A stretch of 64,000 nucleotides of DNA from JANNPJ01 sp965200525 (GTDB lineage Bacteria > Actinomycetota > Actinomycetes > Actinomycetales > Kineosporiaceae): contig OZ241368.1 of the NCBI GenBank assembly GCA_965200525.1, positions 6,324,001 to 6,388,000 on the forward strand, written 5' to 3'. Position numbers and translations under genes: made by a program. This document shows positions 26,013-34,002 of this stretch, one piece after another (within the stretch, counting starts at the first letter, position 1; each line of letters opens with the position of its first letter). The notes beneath the pieces are model-generated. The model worked only from the letters and a program-made list of their open reading frames with translations, did no database searches and was not told the origin of the DNA.

Positions 26013-27017
26013 TCACGCGATCCGGTCGAGGTCGCGGGCCCGGACCGGCTCGGTGAAGGGCCGGCCGGCGACGAACCGCTCGATCTCGGCCACCGCGTGA
26101 TCGCCCAGCCGGAACAGCTCGTTGCCGAGCGAACCGGCCAGGTGCGGGGTCAGGATCACGTTGGGGCAGGCCCACAGGGGCGAGTCGGCCGGCAGCGGCT
26201 CGGGCTCGGTCACGTCCAGCACCGCCCGCAGCCGGCCCGAGACCAGCTCGGCCTCCAGGGCGACCGGGTCGATCACCGATCCGCGGGCCGTGTTGATCAA
26301 GGTCGCACCGGTGCGGATCCGGGCCAGCTCGGCCGGCCCGAGCAGGTGGCGGGTCTCGGGCAGGGCCGGGGCGTGCAGGCTGACCAGGTCGCTGGTGGCC
26401 AGCAACTCGTCCAGGCCGACCGGACGGGCGCCGAGGGCGGTGATCTCGGCCCCGGGCACGAACGGGTCGGTGCAGACCACGTCGAAGTCGTAGGGCCGCA
26501 ACAGCTCCAGCACCCGCCGGCCGACCCGGGAGGCGCCGATCAGGCCGACCCGCCGCCGGTAGTTGCCGATCCCGGAGAAGCGCTCGGTCAGGTCGAGCGG
26601 CCCCCGGCGGCGGCCGAACTCCTGCTCCACCGGCCGGGCCGCCTTGCCCTCGAGCAGGATCATGGCCAGCGTGAACTCGGCCACCGGGCGGGCGTTCACC
26701 CCGGCGGCGGCGCTGACCGCGATCCCCCGGGCCCAGACCGCCGGGCCGAGGTGCGCCTTGACGCTGCCGGCGGCATGAGCGACCGCCCGCAGCCGGGGCA
26801 TTCGCTCGAGCACGCCGGAGTCCAGCACCGGGGCGTCCCAGCCGGTCAGCAGCACCTCGACCGGGGCCAGTTCGGCGTCCGGCACCGGGCCGAAGTCGTC
26901 GAAGACCCGGTCGAGCCGGACCGGGCCGAGCGCGAGCAGCCGCTCGCGGGCCGACGGCGACAGCAGCCGGGCCGGCAGATCGGCCCGCATGGCCAGGGCG
27001 ATCACCGGGTCAGGCAC
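26013..27017 (-). CDS. D-2-hydroxyacid dehydrogenase family protein
   Basis: The 334-residue protein begins at GTG 27017, overlapping the stop of the upstream epimerase gene by eight bases. The NAD-binding fold has RVGLIGASRVGRRVLELL near residue 165. The catalytic set is visible: Arg in INTARGSVID, Glu in VTEPEPLP and His in TPHLAGS. It should oxidise or reduce a 2-hydroxy/2-oxo acid with NAD(H). Serine biosynthesis is unlikely, because there is no ACT or regulatory domain and the gene is in a sugar operon. It converges on the LacI gene with 43 bases between stops. Confidence 0.88.
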   Translation of the reverse strand: MPDPVIALAMRADLPARLLSPSARERLLALGPVRLDRVFDDFGPVPDAELAPVEVLLTGWDAPVLDSGVLERMPRLRAVAHAAGSVKAHLGPAVWARGIAVSAAAGVNARPVAEFTLAMILLEGKAARPVEQEFGRRRGPLDLTERFSGIGNYRRRVGLIGASRVGRRVLELLRPYDFDVVCTDPFVPGAEITALGARPVGLDELLATSDLVSLHAPALPETRHLLGPAELARIRTGATLINTARGSVIDPVALEAELVSGRLRAVLDVTEPEPLPADSPLWACPNVILTPHLAGSLGNELFRLGDHAVAEIERFVAGRPFTEPVRARDLDRIA

Positions 27018-27786
27018 GGACGGCTCCGCGCAGGGCGGCCAGGGTGGCCACCTCACCGGCCAGCAGGCCCGGGTCGTCGTCCGGGACGAATTCGAGCAGC
27101 GTGTCGGGCAGGCCACCGCGACGCTCGAGCGCGGCCAGCACCGACCGCCACAGGCCGGCCCGCGCGGCCAGCGGCCGGCGTTCCGGGCCCGGCCACCAGG
27201 AGAACACGTGCACCCCGCTGACCAGGTCGATCATCTCCTCCAGGCCGGCCAGAGCGGCCTGGTCGGGCAGCCCCACCGGTGGCTGCCAGTACGACCGGAG
27301 ATTGGCCCGGTCGACGTCGGTCAGCAACCGCCGGACCGCCGCCGGGGAGTCGGCCAGGGTGCCGTCGTGGAACTCCAGGGCCAGCTCCAGCCCGCGCTCG
27401 GCGGCCAGATCGGCGGCTGAGCGCAGGGCCAGGGTCACCCGGTGGCGGTCGGCCGGTGAGGCCGGCCCGCTCCCCCGTGCCCCGGCCCAGACCCGCACCC
27501 GGGGCGCCCCGAGCAGGACGGCGGCCCGGGCCACGGACGCGAACTCGTCGTCCGGGCTGTGGCCGGCCCGGTAGTACGACCCGTAGGAGCAGATCCGCAG
27601 GCCGAACTCGCGCGACAGGCGGGCCACCCGGGTGAGCTGCTCGGGCCGCTCGGCCGGGGCGTGGACGTCGGCGCCCCACTCGATCGCCTCGATCCCGGCC
27701 TCGGCCGCCAGCCGGGCCACGGCCGCCGCCGGCAGGGCCCGGAAGGTCACCGAGCACAGGCCCGGCCCTCGTTGCGGTCGGCTCAC
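27010..27786 (-). CDS. Sugar phosphate isomerase/epimerase-like TIM-barrel protein 1
   Basis: The 258-residue product belongs to the xylose-isomerase-like/AP-endonuclease-2 TIM barrel group. The start is GTG 27786, after GGAAGGGG. Likely metal ligands are the Glu residues in EAIEWGADVH and LALEFHDGT, the His in SGVHVFSWW and the Glu in LLEFVPDDD. Such enzymes isomerise or epimerise (keto)sugars, inositols or related acids. It leads a two-gene leftward operon with the hydroxyacid dehydrogenase and diverges from the Gfo/Idh gene. The exact substrate is unknown. Confidence 0.85.
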   Translation of the reverse strand: MSRPQRGPGLCSVTFRALPAAAVARLAAEAGIEAIEWGADVHAPAERPEQLTRVARLSREFGLRICSYGSYYRAGHSPDDEFASVARAAVLLGAPRVRVWAGARGSGPASPADRHRVTLALRSAADLAAERGLELALEFHDGTLADSPAAVRRLLTDVDRANLRSYWQPPVGLPDQAALAGLEEMIDLVSGVHVFSWWPGPERRPLAARAGLWRSVLAALERRGGLPDTLLEFVPDDDPGLLAGEVATLAALRGAVRA

Positions 27787-27906
27787 GACGCCCCTTCCCG
27801 ATCGACGTCCGGCGGCCGGATCGACGTCCCGACGGCGACCGCCCGAACGTCCACCGACGGTACCCGCGCGCCGTGAACGGCCGGCCGCCGGGCGCCGGAG
27901 CGGCCC

Positions 27907-27936
27907 TTGCCCTTCAGCCTCGCGCCTGGCTATGGT
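27907..27936 (+). promoter_or_regulatory. Probable promoter of the Gfo/Idh-DUF993 operon
   Basis: A -35-like TTGCCC (27907-27912) and a -10-like TATGGT (27931-27936) are separated by 18 bases. The LacI-type palindrome at 27941-27954 starts five bases after the -10 and would cover the transcription start. Confidence 0.45.
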
Positions 27937-27940
27937 CGTT

Positions 27941-27954
27941 GGCAAGCGCTTTCC
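27941..27954. promoter_or_regulatory. LacI-type operator GGCAAGCGCTTTCC
   Basis: A near-perfect palindrome (one mismatched pair) with the GCGC centre usual for LacI-family operators. It lies between a promoter-like element and the AAGGAG site of the Gfo/Idh gene, in the 180-base gap shared by two divergent operons. A repressor bound here could block the rightward operon and perhaps the leftward one. Confidence 0.72.
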
Positions 27955-27966
27955 GAAGGAGACTCG

Positions 27967-29118
27967 ATGGCGGATCGTACGCTCGGCGTGGTCATGAACG
28001 GGGTCACCGGCCGGATGGGCCACAACCAGCATCTGGTGCGTTCGGTCCTGGCCATCCGGGCCCAGGGCGGGGTGCTGCTGGCCGACGGCAGCCGGGTCCA
28101 GCTGGAGCCGGTGCTGGTCGGGCGCGATGCCGCCAAGCTGGCCCGGCTGGCCGAGCAGCACAAGCTCTCGCACTGGACCACAGACCTCGACGGCGCCCTG
28201 GCCGACGACGACTACCCGCTCTACTTCGACGCCCAGCTGACCAGCGTGCGGCCGGCCGCGGTGATCAAGGCCATCGACGCCGGCCGGCACGTCTACGCCG
28301 AGAAGCCGACCGCCGAGTCGCTGCCGAGCGCGCTCGACCTGGCCCGCCGGGCCACGGCCGCCGGGATCAAGAACGGTGTGGTCCACGACAAGCTCTACCT
28401 GCCCGGCCTGCTCAAGCTCAAGCGGCTGATCGACGCCGGCTTCTTCGGCGAGATCCTCAGCGTGCGGGGCGAGTTCGGCTACTGGGTGTTCACCGGTGAG
28501 GGGCAGCCGGCCCAGCGCCCGAGCTGGAACTACCGGGCCGAGGACGGCGGCGGCATCGTCGTCGACATGTTCTGCCACTGGAACTACGTGCTGGAAAATC
28601 TGTTCGGCCGGATCCGCCGGGTCAGCGCGCTGGCCGTCACCCATATCCCGGAACGCTGGGACGAGGCCGGCCGGCCCTACCGGGCCACCGCCGACGACGC
28701 CGCGTACGCCGTCTTCGAGCTCGACGGGGGCGTGGTGGCCCAGCTGAACTCCTCGTGGACGGTCCGGGTGCACCGCGACGAGCTGGTCGAGTTCCAGATC
28801 GACGGCACCCACGGCAGTGCCGTGGCCGGGCTGCACCGGTGCGTGGTCCAGCCCCGGGTCACCACCCCCCGCCCCACCTGGAACCCCGACCTGCCCGAGA
28901 CCAACGACTACCGCGGGCAGTGGCAGGAGGTGCCCGACAACGGGGTCTTCGACAACGGCTTCAAGGCCCAGTGGGAGCAGTTCGTCCGGCACGTGGTCGA
29001 GGACGGCCCGCACCCGTACGACTTCCTGGCCGGGGCCCGGGGGGTGCGGCTGGCCGAGGCCGGTCTGGAGTCGTCGGCGTCCGGGCGCCGGGTGGATCTG
29101 CAGGAGCTGACCGCGTGA
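27967..29118 (+). CDS. Gfo/Idh/MocA-family NAD(P)-dependent dehydrogenase
   Basis: The 383-residue protein starts at ATG 27967, seven bases after AAGGAG. The nucleotide-binding region carries GVTGRMGHNQHL, which is an unusual glycine pattern for the family. The catalytic Lys113 is in VYAEKPTAES. The C-terminal alpha/beta domain contains DGGGIVVDMFCHWNYVLE. Family members oxidise sugars, inositols or glycosides, often at C3. GTGA coupling with DUF993 and the following TIM-barrel gene defines a three-gene operon. It probably performs an oxidation early in the pathway; the substrate is unknown. Confidence 0.87.
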   Translation: MADRTLGVVMNGVTGRMGHNQHLVRSVLAIRAQGGVLLADGSRVQLEPVLVGRDAAKLARLAEQHKLSHWTTDLDGALADDDYPLYFDAQLTSVRPAAVIKAIDAGRHVYAEKPTAESLPSALDLARRATAAGIKNGVVHDKLYLPGLLKLKRLIDAGFFGEILSVRGEFGYWVFTGEGQPAQRPSWNYRAEDGGGIVVDMFCHWNYVLENLFGRIRRVSALAVTHIPERWDEAGRPYRATADDAAYAVFELDGGVVAQLNSSWTVRVHRDELVEFQIDGTHGSAVAGLHRCVVQPRVTTPRPTWNPDLPETNDYRGQWQEVPDNGVFDNGFKAQWEQFVRHVVEDGPHPYDFLAGARGVRLAEAGLESSASGRRVDLQELTA

Positions 29119-30287
29119 CCCTGACGACGACGTCCCTCGCCCTGCCCCAGGCCGACGGCACCATCCTGCTGCACCACCCGTCCGAGCCCCGGGCCTGGCT
29201 GCGCCCGGCGGCCCCGCCGAGTTCGCGGGTGGCCTTCGCCGCCGCCCACGTGGCCGCCGATCCGTGGGTCGACAACGGGCCCGGTTCGGCCGCCGGGGTG
29301 GACTGGGAGTCGACCCTCGCCTTCCGGCGTCATCTCTGGTCGTGGGGGCTGGGCGTGGCCGAGGCGATGGACACGGCCCAGCGCGGCATGGGGCTCGACT
29401 GGCCGACCACCCAGGAGCTGATCCGGCGCAGCGCGGCCGAGGCCCGGGCCTGCGGGGGCCGGATCGCGGCCGGTGCCGGTACCGATCACCTGCCGCCGGG
29501 GCCGTCCGCCCTGGCCGACATCGCCGCCGGTTACGAGGAACAGGTGGCGATGGTCGAGGCGGCCGGGGCCCAGGTGATCCTGATGGCCAGCCGGCAACTG
29601 GCCGCCTCGGCCCGCGGCCCGGCCGACTACCGGGCGGTGTACGGCCGGGTGCTGAGCCAGGTCTCGGCCCCGGTGATCCTGCACTGGCTGGGGCCGATGT
29701 TCGACCCGGCCCTGGCCGGGTACTGGGGCTCGGCCGACCTGGGCACCACCACGGCCGGCCTGCTCGAGCTGATCACCGAGCACGCCGGGGTGATCGACGG
29801 GGTCAAGGTCTCGCTGCTCGACCCGGAGCACGAGATCCGGCTGCGAGCGGCGCTTCCGGCCGGCGTCCGGCTGTACACCGGCGACGACTTCAACTACGTC
29901 GACCTGATCGCCGGCGACGGCCGGCACGCCAGCGACGCGCTGCTCGGGGTGTTCGCCGCCATCGCCCCCGCGGCCGGCGTCGCCCTGCAGGCCCTGGACG
30001 CCGGCGATCGGGCCGGGTACGAGGCCGCCCTGGAGCCGACCCTGCCGCTGGCCCGGCACCTGTTCGGCCCGCCCACCTACTACTACAAGACTGGGATCGC
30101 CTTCCTGGCCTGGCTCGGCGGCCACCAGCCCGGGTTCGTCATGGTCGGCGGCCTGCAGAGCGCGCGCAGCCCGGTGCACCTGGCCCGGACCTACCGGCTG
30201 GCTGATCAGGCCGGGCTGTTCGCCGAGCCCGACCTGGCGGCGGCGCGGATGCAGCGGTACCTGCAGGTGGCCGGGATCGATCGATGA
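29115..30287 (+). CDS. DUF993-family protein, probable class I aldolase-like TIM barrel
   Basis: The 390-residue protein starts at GTG 29115 within the stop of the dehydrogenase gene. DUF993 is a family without a defined reaction. The block IDGVKVSLLDPEHEI places Lys231 where dihydrodipicolinate-synthase-like aldolases have their Schiff-base lysine (G-[IV]-K). LYTGDDFNYVDLI and PTYYYKTGIAFLAWL are further conserved-looking blocks. Combined with a dehydrogenase and two isomerase-like enzymes, a retro-aldol cleavage of a keto-sugar acid is a reasonable but untested idea. It overlaps the next gene by ATGA. Confidence 0.78.
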   Translation: MTLTTTSLALPQADGTILLHHPSEPRAWLRPAAPPSSRVAFAAAHVAADPWVDNGPGSAAGVDWESTLAFRRHLWSWGLGVAEAMDTAQRGMGLDWPTTQELIRRSAAEARACGGRIAAGAGTDHLPPGPSALADIAAGYEEQVAMVEAAGAQVILMASRQLAASARGPADYRAVYGRVLSQVSAPVILHWLGPMFDPALAGYWGSADLGTTTAGLLELITEHAGVIDGVKVSLLDPEHEIRLRAALPAGVRLYTGDDFNYVDLIAGDGRHASDALLGVFAAIAPAAGVALQALDAGDRAGYEAALEPTLPLARHLFGPPTYYYKTGIAFLAWLGGHQPGFVMVGGLQSARSPVHLARTYRLADQAGLFAEPDLAAARMQRYLQVAGIDR

Positions 30288-31174
30288 CGACGCTCGACAT
30301 CCCGTCCGGCGTCCCGGCCCGCACCCTGACCCCGGGTCCGGGCGATCCCCGCCTGGCCCGACTCTCGCTCAACCAGAAGACGGTCGAGCGGTGGTCGGTG
30401 CCGGAGCTGGTGGCCGGCTGCGTCGCGGCCGGCGTGCCGGCGGTGGGGCTCTGGCGCGAGCCGGTCCAGGCGGTGGGCGTCGAGCGGGCGGCCACGCTGG
30501 TCCGGGAGGCCGGGCTGCGGGTGTCCTCGCTGTGCCGGGGCGGCTTCCTGACGGCCCCCGGGCCGGTCGCCCGGCGGGCCACGATCGCCGACAACCGGCG
30601 CGCCGTCGACGAGGCCGTGGCTGTGGGCACCGACTGCCTGGTGATGGTGGTCGGTGGTCTGCCGCCCGGCTCCAGGGATCTGGCCGGGGCCCGGGCCCGG
30701 GTGGCCGAGCTGATCGGCGAGCTGGCCCCCTACGCCGGCGAGCACGGCGTCCGGCTCGCGTTGGAGCCGATGCACCCGATCTTCGCCGCCGACCGCGGCG
30801 TGCTGTCGACCCTGGCCCAGGCGCTGGACCTGGCCGAGCAGTTCCCGGCCGAGCAGGTGGGGGTGGTCGTCGACACCTTCCACGTCTGGTGGGATCCACA
30901 GGTCGAGGCCCAGATCGCCCGGGCCGCGGGCCGGATCGCCTCGCTCCAGGTGTGCGACTGGATCACGCCGCTGCCCCCGGACGCGCTGCTGTCGCGGGGC
31001 ATGATGGGCGACGGCCACATCGACTTCGGCCATCTGCGCCGTTGCGCCGAGGCGGCCGGTTACGCCGGCGACATCGAGGTCGAGATCTTCAACGCCGAGG
31101 TGTGGGCGGCCGACCCGGCCGAGGTGATCTCGACCGTGGCCCGCCGCTTCGCGGAGTTCGTGCTCAGCTCTTGA
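30284..31174 (+). CDS. Sugar phosphate isomerase/epimerase-like TIM-barrel protein 2
   Basis: The 296-residue member of the xylose-isomerase-like TIM-barrel group has an evident metal site: Glu in RLALEPMHP, Asp and His in VVDTFHVWWD, His in GDGHIDFGH, and Glu in DIEVEIFNAE. It differs clearly from the other TIM-barrel protein at 27010-27786, so the two are not simple duplicates. It is the last gene of the rightward operon. Its last 11 bases overlap the end of the convergent L,D-transpeptidase gene. Confidence 0.88.
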   Translation: MTTLDIPSGVPARTLTPGPGDPRLARLSLNQKTVERWSVPELVAGCVAAGVPAVGLWREPVQAVGVERAATLVREAGLRVSSLCRGGFLTAPGPVARRATIADNRRAVDEAVAVGTDCLVMVVGGLPPGSRDLAGARARVAELIGELAPYAGEHGVRLALEPMHPIFAADRGVLSTLAQALDLAEQFPAEQVGVVVDTFHVWWDPQVEAQIARAAGRIASLQVCDWITPLPPDALLSRGMMGDGHIDFGHLRRCAEAAGYAGDIEVEIFNAEVWAADPAEVISTVARRFAEFVLSS

Positions 31175-32450
31175 CGGCCGAGTTCTTCTTCCAGATCGCC
31201 CGGGACTGGTTCCAGTCGTACAGGCCCGGGTCCTGGGTGGCGATCCGCTCCTGCGGCCCACGGCCGGTGTTCTTCACGATGACCACGTCTCCGACCACCG
31301 CGTGGCTGAAGAACTCCTTGGCGTCGGCGTCCGAGAGGTGGATGCAGCCGTGCGAGACGTTGGCCCGGCCGAGCAGGCCGTCCCAGCCGGCGGCGTGCAG
31401 GAAGGTGCCGGAAGCCGTCACCCGGGTGGCCCAGTACTCCTTCTCGTCGTAGTAGTCCGGGTCCTTCTTGTCACAGGTGATCCGGGCACTGCAGGAGTCC
31501 ATCTGGACGACCTGGGACTTGCCCAGCACCACGTAGGTGCCGCTGTAGGTCTCCAGGCCCCGCCGGCCGGTGCCGGTGGGCCAGTTGTCGACCAGTTTGC
31601 CGCTCCGGTAGACCTTGACCCGGTGGGTGACGCCGTCCACCCGGGTGATGTGCGAGGCGCCGATGGTGAACGTCTGGTCGTAGTCCTTGCGACCGTAGCG
31701 GTTGTCACCGGCCTTGACCCCGGCGATCTGCATGTCCAGCTTCACCTTGGTGCCCGGGGCCCAGAAGTTGTTCGGCCGCCAGTGCACCTCCTGGCTGTTC
31801 AGCCACGACCAGCTGCCGGCCACGCTCTTGCCGGACGGCGTGGTGCCGTCGACGGTCATCGCCTTCTGGATCGCCGACCGGTTGGTGATCGGGGTGAGGA
31901 ACCGCACGACCACCGGCTGGCCGATCCCGACCGTGGACCCGGCCTGCGGCGAGACGGTGAACGAGACCCGCTGGTCGTCGGCCACGTTGGCGACGGTGAA
32001 CTTGACCGTCTTGGTCAGCTCCTTGCCGGCGGCGTCCTTCACGGTGGCCACGGCCTGGTAGGCGGCCGAGGGCTTGGGCGGCGTCTCGGAAGCCCAGGAG
32101 AGGCCGTCCCCGGAGATCGAGCCGTCCAGCTCCTTGCCGTCCTTCTTGGTGCTGACCTGCATCGAGGTCAGCGAGCCGTCGGCCACCACCAGCTTGACCG
32201 CCTTGCGGAACGAGACCGCCTTGGCGCTGCCGGACAGGCTCACGGTGGGCTCGGGAGCGGGCGCGGCGGTGGTCGGCCCCGGGGTCGCGTCGGAGCCGGC
32301 CGCGGCGGTGTGGTCGCTCTGGGTCTTGCCGGAGGAGCTGCACCCGGCCAGTGTGGTCAGGAGAACCGCTGACAACGCCACGACCGCGCGGCCGCGGCCA
32401 CGCCGCACACCCCGCTCGAACCCCACCCGGACCTGCTCACCCGACACCAT
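31164..32450 (-). CDS. Lipoprotein L,D-transpeptidase with Ig-like domains
   Basis: The 428-residue product has an N-terminal signal with lipobox L-A-G-C (lipidated Cys near 36), a Thr/Ala/Pro linker, two Ig-like domains (about 75-270) and a YkuD catalytic domain. The active-site motif SHGCIHLS puts the nucleophile at Cys369, preceded by a conserved His in LHAAGWDGLLGR. This layout matches mycobacterial LdtMt2-type enzymes that form 3-3 cross-links in peptidoglycan and are the targets of carbapenems. It acts on the outer membrane face. It is transcribed after the beta-helix lipoprotein gene with a 77-base gap. Confidence 0.93.
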   Translation of the reverse strand: MVSGEQVRVGFERGVRRGRGRAVVALSAVLLTTLAGCSSSGKTQSDHTAAAGSDATPGPTTAAPAPEPTVSLSGSAKAVSFRKAVKLVVADGSLTSMQVSTKKDGKELDGSISGDGLSWASETPPKPSAAYQAVATVKDAAGKELTKTVKFTVANVADDQRVSFTVSPQAGSTVGIGQPVVVRFLTPITNRSAIQKAMTVDGTTPSGKSVAGSWSWLNSQEVHWRPNNFWAPGTKVKLDMQIAGVKAGDNRYGRKDYDQTFTIGASHITRVDGVTHRVKVYRSGKLVDNWPTGTGRRGLETYSGTYVVLGKSQVVQMDSCSARITCDKKDPDYYDEKEYWATRVTASGTFLHAAGWDGLLGRANVSHGCIHLSDADAKEFFSHAVVGDVVIVKNTGRGPQERIATQDPGLYDWNQSRAIWKKNSAVKS

Positions 32451-32527
32451 GGCCCCATCATTATGGATGAAGGGGATGCGCCGCCACGAGCACGCCCGTG
32501 AACACCTGTCCGATGTTGCCGGCAGGC

Positions 32528-33835
32528 TCAGCTCAAACTGCTGTTGATCACGGTCGGGTGAGGACTCCTTCCCAGGTAGAAGACGCCTCGGTAACCCTGG
32601 GTCTCGAATCCGTCGCTCGGATTTCGGCGCAGAACCGTTCCTGTGAACTTCAACGACCCGGTCCGATCGTTACTCACGAAGAACACCGCGCCGCCTCCCT
32701 CCCGGGCGTGGTTGTCCTCGAACCGGCTGCCGGCGAGGGTCACGGTGTAGGTGTTGCCGTCGGTGTAGATCGCCCCGCCGCTGCCCCCGCCCGGGGTGCC
32801 GGCCTTCTGCGGGTTGGCCCCGTCGCCGATGGCCGAGTTGTTCCGGAACAGGCTGTTGAGCACCACCCAGGACACCCCGATGCTGCTCAGCGCGCCGCCG
32901 TTGGAACACCGGCCGCCCTGGCCCGGGGCCCCGCCGAAGGTGCTGCCGGAGACGTACACCGGCCGGTCGCCGGCCTGGTCGAGCACCCGGATGGCCGCAC
33001 CGCCGAGATCCGGGCCGGTCCGGTCGCAGGTGTTGCGGACGAACACCGAGTCGACCACGGTGAGCCGGCCGCCGCGGACGAAGACCGCCCCGCCACCCCC
33101 GCCGTCGGTCTTCTGCCCGGTGGCGTTGCCGTCGGCGAAGGTCAGGTGCTGCAGGGTCAGCCGGGGATGTTCCTGGTCGTCGCAGTGCGCGGTGGTCCAA
33201 CCCTGGGCCTGGTCGCAGGTGTTCTGGTAGAGGATCCGGTGCCGGCCGCTGCCGCTGAGGGTGACCAGTCCCCCGCCGTCTAGCACGACGTCCGGGTGGG
33301 CGTTGACCACCTTGGCGGTGCGCGACAGCGTGATCGTGACCGGTTTCGGGCCGCAGTCGAACGTGGTGACGCCGCCGGCCGCGACCGCCTTCAGCACCGC
33401 GGCCGAGGTGCACCCGGTCGGGCTGCCGTGGCCGATCACGTGGGCCGGGTGGGCGACCGGGACGGCGCGAGCCGCGGCCGGCACCGAGGCGTGACCGGCC
33501 GGGTTGCCGGCGGCCAGGGCGACCGGTGCGGCCTTCCGGGCCGGTCTGTGCCCGGCCTGCTTCGCGTTCTTCGGCTTCTTCGGGCTCTCCGACACCGCCG
33601 GAGCCGGCGCGGTCGCCGAGGCCGCCGCCGAGCCGGTGGCGGCCGAACCGGTCGTGGCGGCCCCGGTGGAACCATCGGCCGCGGTCGTGGCCGCCGTCAC
33701 CACGCTCTTGGTGGGCTCGATCGTTGTGCTCGCCGTCAGGGTCGCGCCGTCACCGCAGGCGGCCAGCACGACCAGGCCGGCGAGCACAACGACGCCGGCT
33801 CGGGCCCGGCGAACGACGGGACGGATGGCGGACAC
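32528..33835 (-). CDS. Surface lipoprotein with a right-handed beta-helix domain
   Basis: This is a 435-residue protein. A signal peptide with lipobox L-A-A-C (Cys near 27) is followed by a low-complexity Thr/Ala/Ser region and a Lys/Pro-rich segment to about residue 130. The C-terminal part shows repeated beta-helix turns (GGGGGAVFVRGGRLTVVDS, GGALSSIGVSWVVLNS, GSGGAIYTDGNTYTV, GGGAVFFVSN) like those of pectate-lyase-like and polymorphic surface proteins. No catalytic residues can be assigned. It may bind or process a glycan or wall polymer. Four Cys in the helix domain could form disulfides. Two TCAAGC repeats lie just upstream. Confidence 0.8.
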   Translation of the reverse strand: MSAIRPVVRRARAGVVVLAGLVVLAACGDGATLTASTTIEPTKSVVTAATTAADGSTGAATTGSAATGSAAASATAPAPAVSESPKKPKNAKQAGHRPARKAAPVALAAGNPAGHASVPAAARAVPVAHPAHVIGHGSPTGCTSAAVLKAVAAGGVTTFDCGPKPVTITLSRTAKVVNAHPDVVLDGGGLVTLSGSGRHRILYQNTCDQAQGWTTAHCDDQEHPRLTLQHLTFADGNATGQKTDGGGGGAVFVRGGRLTVVDSVFVRNTCDRTGPDLGGAAIRVLDQAGDRPVYVSGSTFGGAPGQGGRCSNGGALSSIGVSWVVLNSLFRNNSAIGDGANPQKAGTPGGGSGGAIYTDGNTYTVTLAGSRFEDNHAREGGGAVFFVSNDRTGSLKFTGTVLRRNPSDGFETQGYRGVFYLGRSPHPTVINSSLS

Positions 33836-33859
33836 GGGCCGAAGCTAGCAATCGGCCCG

Positions 33860-33876
33860 TCAAGCGATCCTCAAGC
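33860..33876. promoter_or_regulatory. Direct repeat TCAAGC-GATCC-TCAAGC upstream of the beta-helix lipoprotein
   Basis: Two identical hexamers start 11 bases apart, one DNA turn, as in OmpR/PhoB-type response-regulator sites. It lies 25 bases upstream of the ATG at 33835. On the other strand it reads GCTTGAGGATCGCTTGA. Related sequence occurs at 35527-35540 and 59923-59947. The rest of the 167-base gap to 34002 contains nothing else I can support. Confidence 0.5.
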
Positions 33877-34002
33877 CCGGCCCCGAGGCGATCTCTCCGA
33901 CCACCTCTGCTGCGGGACGCGGGTCAGGCCGCGGCGGGCAGGGCGCTCGACCCGGACGACCCGGTGAAGTGCTGGTGGAGCTGAAGACTGTCGGCCGGAG
34001 CC

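Noticed and set aside
27010..29013. Reading the minus-strand frame as one 667-residue protein
   Set aside because: Only the part from 27786 downwards is a TIM-barrel protein with a ribosome site; the upstream part is antisense to the Gfo/Idh gene.
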